From Pseudomonas hormoni (GTDB lineage: Bacteria > Pseudomonadota > Gammaproteobacteria > Pseudomonadales > Pseudomonadaceae), in assembly GCF_018502625.1 (NCBI RefSeq), contig NZ_CP075566.1:2175001-2239000 (forward strand): a stretch of 64,000 nucleotides of DNA, given 5' to 3'. The notes under the pieces are model-generated. The model saw only the letters and a list, made by a program, of their open reading frames with translations, ran no database searches and had not been told where the DNA came from. Below are positions 24,966 to 34,558 of this stretch, in pieces (the stretch's first letter is position 1; every line of letters begins with the position of its first letter). The position numbers and the translations under genes were made by a program.

Positions 24966-27900
24966 TTCACCTCCAGCGTACTCAAACCGTTGCCCTGGCG
25001 GTGGACCTGGATCTGCACCGGTATCCGTTCGTGCATTTCCTGTACGTGGGAAATCACCGCGACCTTGCGACCCTGAGCCTGCAAACCGTCGAGGGCATCC
25101 ATGGCCAGTTGCAGGGATTCCGGATCGAGACTGCCGAAGCCTTCGTCGATAAACAGCGATTCGATTTTCAATGTGCTCGACGCCATCGACGCCAGACCCA
25201 ATGCCAGCGCCAGGGAGACGAGGAAGGTTTCGCCGCCGGACAACGAATGCACCGAGCGCAGTTCGTCGCCCATCTCGGTGTCCATCACCAGCAACCCGAG
25301 CATGCTGCCGCCGCGTTTCAAGCGATAGCGCCGCACCAGTTGCCGTAGCTGTACGTTGGCGTGATGCACCAGCAGGTCGAGGTTGTAGGCCTGGGCGATC
25401 TTGCGGAAGGTGTCGCCGCTGGCGGAACCGATCAACGCATTCAGACGCGCCCAGCGCTGGTACTCGGTGTAGGCGTCGGCGATCTGTTGGGCCAACGCCT
25501 GATTGGCGTTTTGCCGGCGCTGATCCTCGGCCTGTTCGGCGCGCAGTTCGGCGCTGCGGTGCTCGCTGGCGGCAAACTGGCTTTGCAGTGTGGTCAGGGC
25601 GGTAGCCAGTTGCTCGGCATCGAGATTGCCGTTGTGCTGTGCCTGGTGAGTGGTCAGGCGCTTGTCCCGCTCCTGCAACAACACTTTGGCTTGTTCGATG
25701 GCTTTTTCGTTGTGCTGCAACCGTTGGCGCAATTCGCTGACCTGCTGGTCGTCGACGCTGAGCAACTGTTCCAGACCGCCGTCATCCAGTTCCGGATGCA
25801 AGGCGCGCCAGTCGGCGATCTTCGTATTCAGTTCGTGGTTTTCGGTTTCCAGGGCGATCAGGCGGTCTTGCTGCGCTTTCAGTTCCGCGGCCAGTTGCAC
25901 CAGCCGCGTACGTACCGATTGCAGTTCCTGATTCGCAGCCGTTTCGGCGTTGCGCGCCTGTTCGACAGCCTGATTCAGTTGCTGCTGCCACTGATCAGCG
26001 CTGCTGTGTGAACCGAGCAGATGCGTCAGTTGTTGCTGGCAAGCCTGTTGCTGCTCGGCGAGGGTGGCGAACTGCTGCTGAGCCGCCTCCAGCTGCTGGA
26101 CGCGGGTCAGTTGACGAACCTGTTCCTTTTCCAGCGTCTGCTGGCGTTGCTGCTGTTCGCTGAGTTCATCCCGTTGCTGGTCGAGTTGTTCCAGGCGCTG
26201 GGCGATCTGTCGGTCGAGTTGCATGAAGGTCGCGGCAGGCTCGTTGCGCAAGGCGTCCAGTGTGTCGGCCGGGAGCAGGGTGCTGAATGCGGTCAGTTCT
26301 TCGTCCAGACGCTGGCGGTCGTTGTTCAGCTCGCGTTGCTGGTTGGCCAGATGCTGGGTCGCCTGCAGGCTCGCGGTTTCGGCGCTGCGCAGTTGCTGTT
26401 GCAGCCGCGCCGCATCCTGTTGCAGGGTGAGTAGGGCGGTTTGCCGCTGTTCGTCCTGGGTGATGCTTTGGTTCAGCTGGCTGTTTTGCTGGTTCAGCCA
26501 GGCATCGCGTTTGGCGCTGTCCTGAGTGAAAAGCTGCGCGGATAACGGATGCGCATCGAGGCTCGGTGTCAGGCTTTGCTGCTGAGCGACCAGTTGTTCC
26601 TGCTGTTGCAGCAATTCCTTCTGTTGCGCGATCACACCGCCGACTTCGGTACGCAGGTCAGTGAGTTTTTCCTTGAGCAAATCCACCGCTTTCTGCGCGT
26701 TGGCCTGTTCGCTTTCATCATGGCGGCCGAGGCTTTGCAGCAGCGCTTCGGGCTGATGGTAAGGATGGTCCGGGCTGCCGCAGACCGGGCACGGCTGATC
26801 ATCCTGCAACTGCTCGCGCAGTTCTTCGACGCTGGCGCTGCGAGCCAAGCGCTGACGTTCCAGCAGTTCGCGGGTCACCGTCAGGGTCTGTTCAGCGACG
26901 GTCAATTCGTTTTTGGTTTTCACCCCGTCCTGGGTCAGACGGTCACGTTCCTGTTGGGCAACGGTCTGGCGTTGTTGCAGTTCGGAGATGCGTTTGTCCA
27001 GCTCCTGCTGGCTGGCCCATAGACGCGTCAGTTCCTCAAAGCTGCGCAGTTGCTTGCGATTGTCTTGCAACAGATTACCCAGCAACTGGATCTGTTCGGC
27101 CACCGCTTCCGGCTCGGCACCGGCCTCTTTGTAGAGCACTTCCAGATTCTGTTTTTGCGCGGCCCATTCTTCGGCGGCACGGGTAGCGTTCTGTTCCAGA
27201 GACGCCAGTTCGGCCTGACCCTTGTTCAGGCGATTGCCGATCAGCATCAACTGCTGCAGGCGGTCGCGGTAGGCGTTCCAGGCGTCGCTGAGCGGCGCAA
27301 GATGAGTGCTTTGCTCAAGCTCGGCGGCAATCCGTTGCAGGCGCTCGGCAACCCGATTCTGCTGATCGAGCAAACCTTGAATCGTCTGTTGGCCTTCAGA
27401 GCAGGCCAGTTCCGCTTGTTGCTTGAGGTCGGCACTGAGGCCGGTGTCCTTGATCAGGCGGGCGAGGGTGCTTTGCGCCTCAAAGGCCTGACGCAGCAGT
27501 GGCGCGCTTGACGTGTGTTGGCTTTGCGCCTCGACCAGCGCCGTTTGCGCCTCGCTCAGGCTGTGTTCGAGTTGCGTCTGACGCGTCTGCAGTTCCTGTT
27601 CTTGCCGGGTGTGCTGCTGAATCTGCTCTGCCAGCGGCGTGAGCCGGGCGCTGAGTTCGGTCTGACGGGCGAACTGGTGCCGTTGGGGCGCCAGGTGTTC
27701 CAGACGCGTCAGCTTCAAGCGTTCGCCGGCCAGGCTTTGCCAATCCTGCTGGGCGCTGGTCAGTTGTTCGGTGGCGCTGAGCTGCTCGTCCTGCAACTGG
27801 CGTAGCTCTTTCAACCACGTGTGTTGCAGCTCTAGTTGCTTGAGTTGCGCTTGCTGGGACTTGAGTTGCTGCTGCGCCTCATTGAAGCGTTCATCCAGTT

Positions 27901-28603
27901 CTGCACGGGCTTCGGGCGACAGCGGTGTGACGCCGGTGGCCTGATCCTGCAACAGCTTGTGGGTTTCGCGGGCTTCTTTGGTCTTGTCGAACGCGCGACG
28001 ACCCAGGCGCGTGTAGAGCGCGGTGTCGGTGAGTTTTTCCAGCAGTTCGCTGCGCTCGTTGTCGTTGGCCTTGAGGAACGCACTGAACTCACTTTGTGCC
28101 AGTAACACAGCGCGGGTGAACTGCTCGAAGTTCAGGCCGAGGACGGTTTCGAGCTGGATTTTGAATTCAACTTTCTGACTGGCCAGCAACTGATCCAGGT
28201 CGATGTCGCGCAAGCTCTGACGGCTGTGTTGCAGCTTGCCGCCAGCCTTCTCCCGGGCGCGATTGGCTTCCCAGCGAGCACGGTAGCGGCGGCCATCGAT
28301 GCCGACGAAATCGACTTCGGCATAGCCTTCACCGGTGCCGCGACGCAGCAGCGTGCGAGGGTCGCCGGTGCTGATCTCGCCATCGGCGTCCGGCGCTTTG
28401 GCCGACACTTGAGCGTTGCTCAGTCGAGGCACGGCGCCGAACAGCGCCAGGCACAAGGCATCGAGCAAGGTGCTTTTGCCGGCGCCGGTCGGCCCGGTGA
28501 TCGCGAACAAACCGGCGCTGGCCAAGGGTTCGGCGGTGAAATCGATTTCAAACGGCCCGGCCAACGAGGCGAGGTTTTTCAGGCGGATCGCGAGAATTTT
28601 CAT
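24962..28603 (-). CDS. sbcC: Nuclease SbcCD subunit C (SMC-like ATPase)
   Basis: This 1213-residue SMC/Rad50-type ATPase partners with SbcD to cut DNA hairpins and blocked ends. Walker A is GPTGAGKSTLLDAL at about residues 37-50. Two long glutamine-rich coiled coils flank the zinc hook CPVCGSPDHP, whose cysteines are Cys605 and Cys608. Near the C-terminus are the ABC signature SLSGGETFLVSLALALGLAS and Walker B with D-loop LFIDEGFGSLDPESL. Length is within the normal range. It overlaps sbcD by four bases upstream and the gst gene by four bases downstream, so all three are co-translated. Confidence 0.97.
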   Translation of the reverse strand: MKILAIRLKNLASLAGPFEIDFTAEPLASAGLFAITGPTGAGKSTLLDALCLALFGAVPRLSNAQVSAKAPDADGEISTGDPRTLLRRGTGEGYAEVDFVGIDGRRYRARWEANRAREKAGGKLQHSRQSLRDIDLDQLLASQKVEFKIQLETVLGLNFEQFTRAVLLAQSEFSAFLKANDNERSELLEKLTDTALYTRLGRRAFDKTKEARETHKLLQDQATGVTPLSPEARAELDERFNEAQQQLKSQQAQLKQLELQHTWLKELRQLQDEQLSATEQLTSAQQDWQSLAGERLKLTRLEHLAPQRHQFARQTELSARLTPLAEQIQQHTRQEQELQTRQTQLEHSLSEAQTALVEAQSQHTSSAPLLRQAFEAQSTLARLIKDTGLSADLKQQAELACSEGQQTIQGLLDQQNRVAERLQRIAAELEQSTHLAPLSDAWNAYRDRLQQLMLIGNRLNKGQAELASLEQNATRAAEEWAAQKQNLEVLYKEAGAEPEAVAEQIQLLGNLLQDNRKQLRSFEELTRLWASQQELDKRISELQQRQTVAQQERDRLTQDGVKTKNELTVAEQTLTVTRELLERQRLARSASVEELREQLQDDQPCPVCGSPDHPYHQPEALLQSLGRHDESEQANAQKAVDLLKEKLTDLRTEVGGVIAQQKELLQQQEQLVAQQQSLTPSLDAHPLSAQLFTQDSAKRDAWLNQQNSQLNQSITQDEQRQTALLTLQQDAARLQQQLRSAETASLQATQHLANQQRELNNDRQRLDEELTAFSTLLPADTLDALRNEPAATFMQLDRQIAQRLEQLDQQRDELSEQQQRQQTLEKEQVRQLTRVQQLEAAQQQFATLAEQQQACQQQLTHLLGSHSSADQWQQQLNQAVEQARNAETAANQELQSVRTRLVQLAAELKAQQDRLIALETENHELNTKIADWRALHPELDDGGLEQLLSVDDQQVSELRQRLQHNEKAIEQAKVLLQERDKRLTTHQAQHNGNLDAEQLATALTTLQSQFAASEHRSAELRAEQAEDQRRQNANQALAQQIADAYTEYQRWARLNALIGSASGDTFRKIAQAYNLDLLVHHANVQLRQLVRRYRLKRGGSMLGLLVMDTEMGDELRSVHSLSGGETFLVSLALALGLASMASSTLKIESLFIDEGFGSLDPESLQLAMDALDGLQAQGRKVAVISHVQEMHERIPVQIQVHRQGNGLSTLEVK

Positions 28604-29844
28604 GGCTGTTCGCTCTCCATCTGCACGTCCTGCAACAGCTCGGCAAAGTCCTTGAGCGTTTGCTCGTCGACCTCGCTGCCGTAGTTGTCCTGCCAGGCGC
28701 GGCTGAACAGTTCCTGAGGGGTGAGTTGGTCCAGTTCGATCAAGGTCGTGCCGTCATCGACGCCATCGCGGTTGCCGTTGCCGGCGTATTCAGCGGCGAT
28801 GCGCACCAGGCGCACGGCTTTGCCTTGCAGGGCGGTTTCAACCTGGTGGCGCAAGTCGGGTTGCGGTTCGTCGAGGCGAACCCGGACTTCCAGCCACGGC
28901 TGACGCTGAATATCCGCCAGCAGATCAATGTTCGGCAGGTCGGCCAGTAGCAGGAGGATTTCAGCCAATGGCGCGGGGCCGATGCGTTGCAGGTTCACGG
29001 CGCGGGGAATCAGTTTCGGCTCCACGCTGACCAGGGTTTCGCCGTCGAGCTGGATGTCGAGAATCTGATGCTGATAACCGATTTCGGAGAACGACAATGG
29101 AATCGGCGAGCCGCTGTAGCGAATGCGCTCTTCACCGTTGACCTTCTGCGGCTTGTGCAAGTGGCCGAGAGCGACATAGCTGATGCTCGGGCCGAACAGG
29201 CTGGCGGGCAGCGCTTCGGCGTTGCCGATGATCAGGCTGCGCTCGGAGTCTTCCGACACCGAACCGCCCGCCATGTGCGCATGACTGATGGCAATCAGCG
29301 CCTGGCCCTTCTTGCGCTTGGCGTTGGCCGCTTCGATCAGCCATTCGTGAACCTGGCCGATCCCGCGCAGGTAGTTGTGACCCAAGTGCGCGCCGGTGAC
29401 CTCGGCAGGGCGCAGGAAGGGCAGCGCCAGGCACCAGGCGACGGTCTTGCCCTTGGCGTCCGGCAGTGGCAGCAGCAAACGCTCGGCGTCGAGCTGCCCG
29501 TCATCCAGCCACAGCACGCGACCTAATGCATGGGTGCGCAACCGGCGCATCAGCGGCGCGGGCAGTTCGATGCGCGAACCGGAATCGTGGTTGCCGGCGA
29601 TCATCACGATGGTCAGCTTCGGTTGTTGTTCGTGGGCGCTGACGATGAAGTCGTAGAGGCGTTCCTGGGCTTTGACCGGTGGATTGACCGTGTCGAAGAT
29701 ATCGCCGGCGATCAGCAGCACATCGGGCTGGTCCAGTTTCAACTGTCGCAACAGCCACTCGAGGAAACAACCGTGCTCGAAATCGCGATCCTGGCCGTGC
29801 AGGTTCTGCCCAAGGTGCCAGTCGGAGGTGTGAAACAAACGCAA
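28600..29844 (-). CDS. sbcD: Nuclease SbcCD subunit D (Mre11-like), TTG start
   Basis: This 414-residue metallophosphoesterase is the nuclease subunit that works with SbcC. The metal-binding motifs occur in order: TSDWHLGQNLHG, AGDIFDTVNPP, IAGNHDSGSR, SHAHMAGG and ALGHLHKPQ. The start is the TTG at 29844, giving MRLFHTSDWHLG; ACGGAG lies six bases upstream and no ATG occurs nearby. The open frame upstream to 29949 has no homology. The stop overlaps the sbcC start. Promoter elements should lie in 29845-29959. Confidence 0.96.
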   Translation of the reverse strand: MRLFHTSDWHLGQNLHGQDRDFEHGCFLEWLLRQLKLDQPDVLLIAGDIFDTVNPPVKAQERLYDFIVSAHEQQPKLTIVMIAGNHDSGSRIELPAPLMRRLRTHALGRVLWLDDGQLDAERLLLPLPDAKGKTVAWCLALPFLRPAEVTGAHLGHNYLRGIGQVHEWLIEAANAKRKKGQALIAISHAHMAGGSVSEDSERSLIIGNAEALPASLFGPSISYVALGHLHKPQKVNGEERIRYSGSPIPLSFSEIGYQHQILDIQLDGETLVSVEPKLIPRAVNLQRIGPAPLAEILLLLADLPNIDLLADIQRQPWLEVRVRLDEPQPDLRHQVETALQGKAVRLVRIAAEYAGNGNRDGVDDGTTLIELDQLTPQELFSRAWQDNYGSEVDEQTLKDFAELLQDVQMESEQP

Positions 29845-29959
29845 GGCGAGCTCCGTAGGGAATAGGTGATGGCCGCGAGGAAATGGAGGCGGCGAAAGGG
29901 GAGAGAGTTTACTGGCAAATACGATGGATCGCCCGGTGGATGTGATCAAGCCACTGACC

Positions 29960-30081
29960 TGTGGCGAGGGAGCTTGCTCCCGCTGGGCTGCGAAGCAGAC
30001 CCCTTCAATCTTTCTGGCACACCAAGTCGCCTGAGTTTACGACTGCTGCGCAGTCGAGCGGGAGCAAGCTCCCCCGCCACA
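29960..30081. repeat. REPIN of the second family upstream of sbcD
   Basis: TGTGGCGAGGGAGCTTGCTC and GAGCAAGCTCCCCCGCCACA are the arms, with inner GGGCTGCGAAGCAG and CTGCTGCGCAGTCG segments. It lies in the 264-base spacer between the batD stop and sbcD; no gene is seen there. Confidence 0.85.
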
Positions 30082-30108
30082 AGAGCTCTGTTCACCTGAG
30101 GGCAGGGG

Positions 30109-31749
30109 TTATTTGGGGTAAAGCGGCGGCAGGCCGCTGTCGCCGACCGGATCGTGAACACGCTCGGCAATCGGGATCGCCTTGATCGCGCGCCACAACT
30201 CCTCACCCTGCCAATGCTGGCCAGTCTCGCTGTACAGCGCCCCGTTCAAACCATCCAATGCATCGGACAACGGCACAAATCGCGCCGCCATGTCGGCCAG
30301 AGTTTCCGGTTGTTGCCGCGCCCAGGCGTCGAGCGCCTGGCGGGTGGCGTGGGAGTCGTTGGCCTGGCAGGCACGCTTGAGGTCGTCGAGCACCGTGCGC
30401 GGGCTCGGGCCGGTCTGGGTTGCGCGCAGGATCGCCGGTTGCCAGCGGGCGCGCCACCAGAGGCCGAAACCCAGCAGGGTGGTGCAGGCCAGAATCACGG
30501 TGCTGAGTTTCCACCACCAGAGCGCTTCGTTGTCGGCAGCGGAAATGACCGGCGGCATGCCGGCCGGGCTATCGACCATCATGCCTGGATTATTCGCCAC
30601 TTGCAGGGTCCGGGCCGGCAGGCTGGTGTGCTCCAGATGATCCTCGAACGTGTTCCACCAGACCACCTCCACCGCCGGCAATTCGACGTCACCGTTGCGA
30701 ACGGGCACCAGCGCTTCACGGTCCTCGCGGCTGCCGATCAGACCGCGCTCGCTGTTCTGGTTGACCAGCACCGGCTGATCCGGATAGCGACGCAAGCCAT
30801 TGACGTCGGTCGCCGGCAACGGTGGCAGTTGGGAACTGGCCAGGCCTTCGGCCTTCAAGGTCAGGCTGCGGGTCAGCGAATCGCCCACCTGCGCGTGATC
30901 CGGTTCAGGGTTCCAGCTCTCGCTCAGACTCAGGCTGCGGGCCGGCAACCAAGGCACGTCAGCCGGGTAAGTGGCGGGTTTTGCCTTGACGGTCAGCGGC
31001 AGTTCGGCCGAGCTGACGCGCATCAGTTTGCCGGACTTCGGCACCTGGGATTCGACGTCCTGGGCCGGTTGCGCGTCGACCAGCGTGGCACTGAAGATCT
31101 GCGCCGGAATGATCAACTGGCCACTGTGTTGCGGGTAGATCGCGTAACGCAGTTCGATCACACCGTGGCGCAGGCCGTTGATGTCTTTTTCGTAAGTGCG
31201 CGACTCGCCCAGTTGCTCGATGCGCGCATCGGGGATCTGCAACGGGGTCAGGCTGCTGTCGTCGTACAGCGAAACGGAATGGTAGATGCGCAAGGTCAGG
31301 ATCGCCTGGGCCTGCACGTACACGCTGCTCTGATCGAGGCTGGCGTCGATGAACACCGGGGCCAGCTTGTTCTTGCTGTCCTGGGTTTCGCTTTCCACCA
31401 CTTGCAGGGTGATCGGCTGGGTCTGCACGTCGCCCAGTTGCAGCGCCGGAATCACCACGCTGCCGTTCTGGCGAGGCAGCAGGGTGATGATCCAGCGGGT
31501 GGTGGCGCGGTTATCGCCGTTAATGGTGGTCAACTGGTTGACCTGGCGGGTGCCGCGCACGTCGAACAGCGGCTCCAGCGCCGTCAGGTCAGGCTTGCCG
31601 AACTGCGTCACGTCGTTGGATTCCAGGGTCAGTTCGACCGTCTCGCCGGAGTTCAGGCGAGTGCGATCGACACTGGCGACCAGCCCCGCAGCCTGGGCCT
31701 GTACAATCCAGAGAAACATGGCAAGCAAGAAAGCGGTGAAGCGGGTCAT
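30109..31749 (-). CDS. batD: BatD-family periplasmic/membrane protein
   Basis: This 546-residue protein has a signal peptide (MTRFTAFLLAMFLWIVQAQA). Several beta-sandwich repeats fill the periplasmic part (the BatD 'oxygen tolerance' domain; e.g. SVDRTRLNSGETVELTLES), followed by one membrane helix around residue 410-435 (WWWKLSTVILACTTLLGFGL) and a cytoplasmic tail. It is the last gene of the moxR operon, overlapping its upstream neighbour by four bases. BatD proteins occur with VWA proteins in systems linked to aerotolerance and envelope stress; the biochemical role is not settled. Confidence 0.9.
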   Translation of the reverse strand: MTRFTAFLLAMFLWIVQAQAAGLVASVDRTRLNSGETVELTLESNDVTQFGKPDLTALEPLFDVRGTRQVNQLTTINGDNRATTRWIITLLPRQNGSVVIPALQLGDVQTQPITLQVVESETQDSKNKLAPVFIDASLDQSSVYVQAQAILTLRIYHSVSLYDDSSLTPLQIPDARIEQLGESRTYEKDINGLRHGVIELRYAIYPQHSGQLIIPAQIFSATLVDAQPAQDVESQVPKSGKLMRVSSAELPLTVKAKPATYPADVPWLPARSLSLSESWNPEPDHAQVGDSLTRSLTLKAEGLASSQLPPLPATDVNGLRRYPDQPVLVNQNSERGLIGSREDREALVPVRNGDVELPAVEVVWWNTFEDHLEHTSLPARTLQVANNPGMMVDSPAGMPPVISAADNEALWWWKLSTVILACTTLLGFGLWWRARWQPAILRATQTGPSPRTVLDDLKRACQANDSHATRQALDAWARQQPETLADMAARFVPLSDALDGLNGALYSETGQHWQGEELWRAIKAIPIAERVHDPVGDSGLPPLYPK

Positions 31750-33482
31750 CGAGTTTTTTCCTGATCCTGATGTTGTTGCTGTTCGTACCAGAATTTGCGC
31801 CTGAGCAATTCACCCGGGTCATCCGGGATCTTGCGCAGCCATTGCTCCAGCGCCTGGCGCTGTTCGCCATCGATGGCATCGCTGGCCGGGCGCAACGGCG
31901 GGGTGGTGCTTTGTTCGTCGCCCAACTCGCTGCCGGGCACCTCATTGGTGCCGGGGCGCGGTGGTGTCGTATCCGACGGTTCCGCATCGGGCGCAGTCGC
32001 CTGGGTGTCGGATTTCGGTTCGCCACTGTTCGACGGTTGGGTGGCTGCGCCGGGCGGTGGTTCCTGCGGGGTTCCGGTCTCGTCGCCTTCGGTTTTGTCC
32101 GGCTCAACGGGCGCCGGTGTGTTTTTCTGTTTAAGCAGGCTTTCCACCAAAGCCTTGTTGGTCAGCGCCGGGCGCAGGTCCGGCTGACGTTCCAGCGCCT
32201 GGTCGTAAGCATCCAGCGCGGCTTCCAGCTCTCCGCTTTTGGCCAGGGCGTTGCCACGATTGTAGTGGGCGTGAGCGTCATTGCCCTCGGCGAACCGCTG
32301 GGCGGCGCCGCTGTAGTCGCCGGACTCATAAAGCGCCACGCCTTGCCATTGTCGATCTTCGAAGTGTTGCGCGGCTTCGCCGGGACGCTTCTTCTTGAGC
32401 AGGTGCAGACCCTGTTGATCCGGACGCAGCCACAAGTCTTCGAAGTCGAAGGCGTAGCTCGGTTGCGGGAACAGAAACAGCAGTGGCAGACAGAACAACC
32501 AGCCGCGACGCCCGGCGCAGGCCGCCAACAGCAACAGCGGCAACAACAGCCAGTAACCCTGATCGGCCCAGGAGTCGAGGCGCAAGGTCTGGCCGTCATT
32601 GCGCAGATGGCGTGGGCCGTCGAGCAGGCCGAGGGCGCGCAGGTCGGCGTCGTCCAGTCGCGCATGGCGATAACGTCCATCGAGTCCGTTGGCGAACGCT
32701 TTCAGGCTTGGCTCGTCCAGGTGCGGCACCAGAATTGCGCCCTGATCATCCTTAAGGAAACTGCCGTCTTCCTGCGTGATCGGCGCACCTTCGGCGGTGC
32801 CGATGCCGAGCATCAGGAATTGTGTCGACTTGCCGTCCAGAACCTGTTGAATCCCTTCGCGTTCCAGTTCGGTCAGGGACGAGCCGATCAGCAGGATCCG
32901 GCCGTCACCCAGCGCGGCTTGATTCAGCAGCGCAAGCGCCTTGGTCACCGCGAGGTCGGCGCGATGGCCGGTCTGCGGCATCAGCGACGGTTTGAGCGCA
33001 TCCAGCAGATTTCGACTGGTGGACAGGTCGTCCGACAGCGGCACCAGCGTGTGCGCGCTGCCGGCGTAGACAACGATGGCGGTCTGCGCGTCGCTGCGAT
33101 TCTGCAGCAGGTCGAACAGCTTGCGCCGGGCCTGTTCCAGCCGGTTTGGTGTCACGTCGGTGGCGAGCATTTCCGGGGTCAGCTCCAGAATCACCACCAG
33201 CGGGTCAGCCGGTTTCTGGCTGTTTTGTTCGACACGCTCCCAGCTCGGTCCGAGCAACGCCAGTATCGTCAGCAGCCACGCGACGCCGAGCGCGACCCAC
33301 GGCAGTTTACTGTCGCGACCGTTGCCGCCACTGAGCAGCGCGGAATGGAAGGCCGGCGGTAGAATCATCTGCCAGCGCCCGGCGCGCTTCTGTCGATGCC
33401 AGAGCTGCCACAGCAACCAGCCGAGCAGCGGCAACAGCAGCAGCCACCAAGGGCGAAACCAGTAAGGCCACAGCGCACTCAT
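31746..33482 (-). CDS. Membrane VWA-TPR protein (BatB/BatC fusion) with degenerate MIDAS
   Basis: This is a 578-residue protein. Membrane helices near the N-terminus are followed by a von Willebrand A domain and a helix (YWLLLPLLLLAACAG). TPR repeats come next (NRGNALAKSGELEAALDAYDQALERQPDL), then a long proline/threonine-rich linker and a basic C-terminus. In canonical VWA domains the MIDAS has DxSxS; here the corresponding segment reads VVILELTPEMLATD, and the later TDG aspartate is replaced (ILLIGSSLTE). Metal binding is therefore doubtful. The TPR region corresponds to BatC. It overlaps the flanking genes by four bases on each side. Confidence 0.88.
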   Translation of the reverse strand: MSALWPYWFRPWWLLLLPLLGWLLWQLWHRQKRAGRWQMILPPAFHSALLSGGNGRDSKLPWVALGVAWLLTILALLGPSWERVEQNSQKPADPLVVILELTPEMLATDVTPNRLEQARRKLFDLLQNRSDAQTAIVVYAGSAHTLVPLSDDLSTSRNLLDALKPSLMPQTGHRADLAVTKALALLNQAALGDGRILLIGSSLTELEREGIQQVLDGKSTQFLMLGIGTAEGAPITQEDGSFLKDDQGAILVPHLDEPSLKAFANGLDGRYRHARLDDADLRALGLLDGPRHLRNDGQTLRLDSWADQGYWLLLPLLLLAACAGRRGWLFCLPLLFLFPQPSYAFDFEDLWLRPDQQGLHLLKKKRPGEAAQHFEDRQWQGVALYESGDYSGAAQRFAEGNDAHAHYNRGNALAKSGELEAALDAYDQALERQPDLRPALTNKALVESLLKQKNTPAPVEPDKTEGDETGTPQEPPPGAATQPSNSGEPKSDTQATAPDAEPSDTTPPRPGTNEVPGSELGDEQSTTPPLRPASDAIDGEQRQALEQWLRKIPDDPGELLRRKFWYEQQQHQDQEKTR

Positions 33483-34558
33483 CGGCGTCTCCGCAGGCGC
33501 AGGCGCTTGAGCCGCTGACGCCAGTCAGGCAGTGGCGTCTGCAAGAACAGATCCTTGGTAAACAGGCGCTGAAACGGGTTGTCCGGCCAGCGTTCGCGGA
33601 CGACCAACAGCATGCTCAACAGCAGCGCCATCGCCAACGGCCAGTGATACAACGTCTGCGCCGGGCGGGCCTGAGTCGGTTGTTGGGTCACGGGCTCCAG
33701 TTGATCGAGGGTTTCCTTGATCGCTTGCAATTCCTTGCCGTCGCGGGCGCGGAAATACTGGCCACCCGTGGCGGCGGCGATGGCCTTCAGCGCAGGCTCG
33801 TCGAGGTCCAGGCTCGGGTTGATACCGAGGAATCCCGCGGTGCCGCTTTCCTCGGGATCGGCGCCGATCCCGATCGGGTAGATTTTCACGCCTTCCCTGG
33901 CCGCCAGCCGCGCCGCCGTCAGCGGATCGATTTCGCCGCCGTTGTTGGCGCCGTCCGTGACCAGAATCAGCACGCGGCTTTGCGCTGGACGCATGCGCAG
34001 GCGTTTAAGCGCGAGGCCGATGGCGTCGCCGATGGCGGTGTTCTTGCCGGCGATACCGATGCGTGCTTCGTCGAGCCAGACTCGCACGGTGCGCCGGTCA
34101 AACGTCAGGGGGGCCTGCAGGTACGCCCGACTGCCGAACAGGATCAGTCCGACACGGTCGCCTTCGCGACTCTCCAGAAAATCACCGAGCAAACGTTGAA
34201 CCAGCGTCAGGCGGCTGACCTCATCGTCCTGCCACTGCATGTCGGGAAAATCCATGGAGCCGGAAACGTCCACCGCCACCAGCAGATCACGGCCGCTGGC
34301 GGCAATCGGCAACGGTTCGCCGAGCCACTGCGGCCGCGCCGCGGCGATCAGTAAAAACAGCCACAGCAGCATGAACGGCGCTTGCTGGCGCCAGGCCGGC
34401 AGATTGGCGCGAGCGCGTCGCCGGGCGAGGCCTTCGAGGTCGCTGAGGAAGCTGACTTTGAGCGCCGGTTCGCCGCTGTCGGCCACTGGCAGCACCACAC
34501 GCATCAACCAGGGCAGCGGTAGCAGGGCGAAGATCCACGGCCAGGCGAACTCAAACAT
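33479..34558 (-). CDS. BatA-type von Willebrand A membrane protein
   Basis: This 359-residue protein opens with MFEFAWPWIFALLPLPWLMR, then a VWA domain with an intact MIDAS (AVDVSGSMDFPD, Thr in GKNTAIGDAI, Asp in LVTDGANNGGE) and a C-terminal membrane helix (WPLAMALLLSMLLVVRERW). The intact metal site contrasts with the degenerate one in the next gene. BatA proteins assemble with BatB and a MoxR ATPase. It overlaps DUF4381 by eight bases and the VWA-TPR gene by four. Confidence 0.92.
   Translation of the reverse strand: MFEFAWPWIFALLPLPWLMRVVLPVADSGEPALKVSFLSDLEGLARRRARANLPAWRQQAPFMLLWLFLLIAAARPQWLGEPLPIAASGRDLLVAVDVSGSMDFPDMQWQDDEVSRLTLVQRLLGDFLESREGDRVGLILFGSRAYLQAPLTFDRRTVRVWLDEARIGIAGKNTAIGDAIGLALKRLRMRPAQSRVLILVTDGANNGGEIDPLTAARLAAREGVKIYPIGIGADPEESGTAGFLGINPSLDLDEPALKAIAAATGGQYFRARDGKELQAIKETLDQLEPVTQQPTQARPAQTLYHWPLAMALLLSMLLVVRERWPDNPFQRLFTKDLFLQTPLPDWRQRLKRLRLRRRR

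Noticed and set aside
30154..33362. Two long plus-strand frames (536 and 530 codons) opposite batD and the VWA-TPR gene
   Set aside because: Antisense shadows; the minus strand encodes well-defined domains with overlapping starts and stops.
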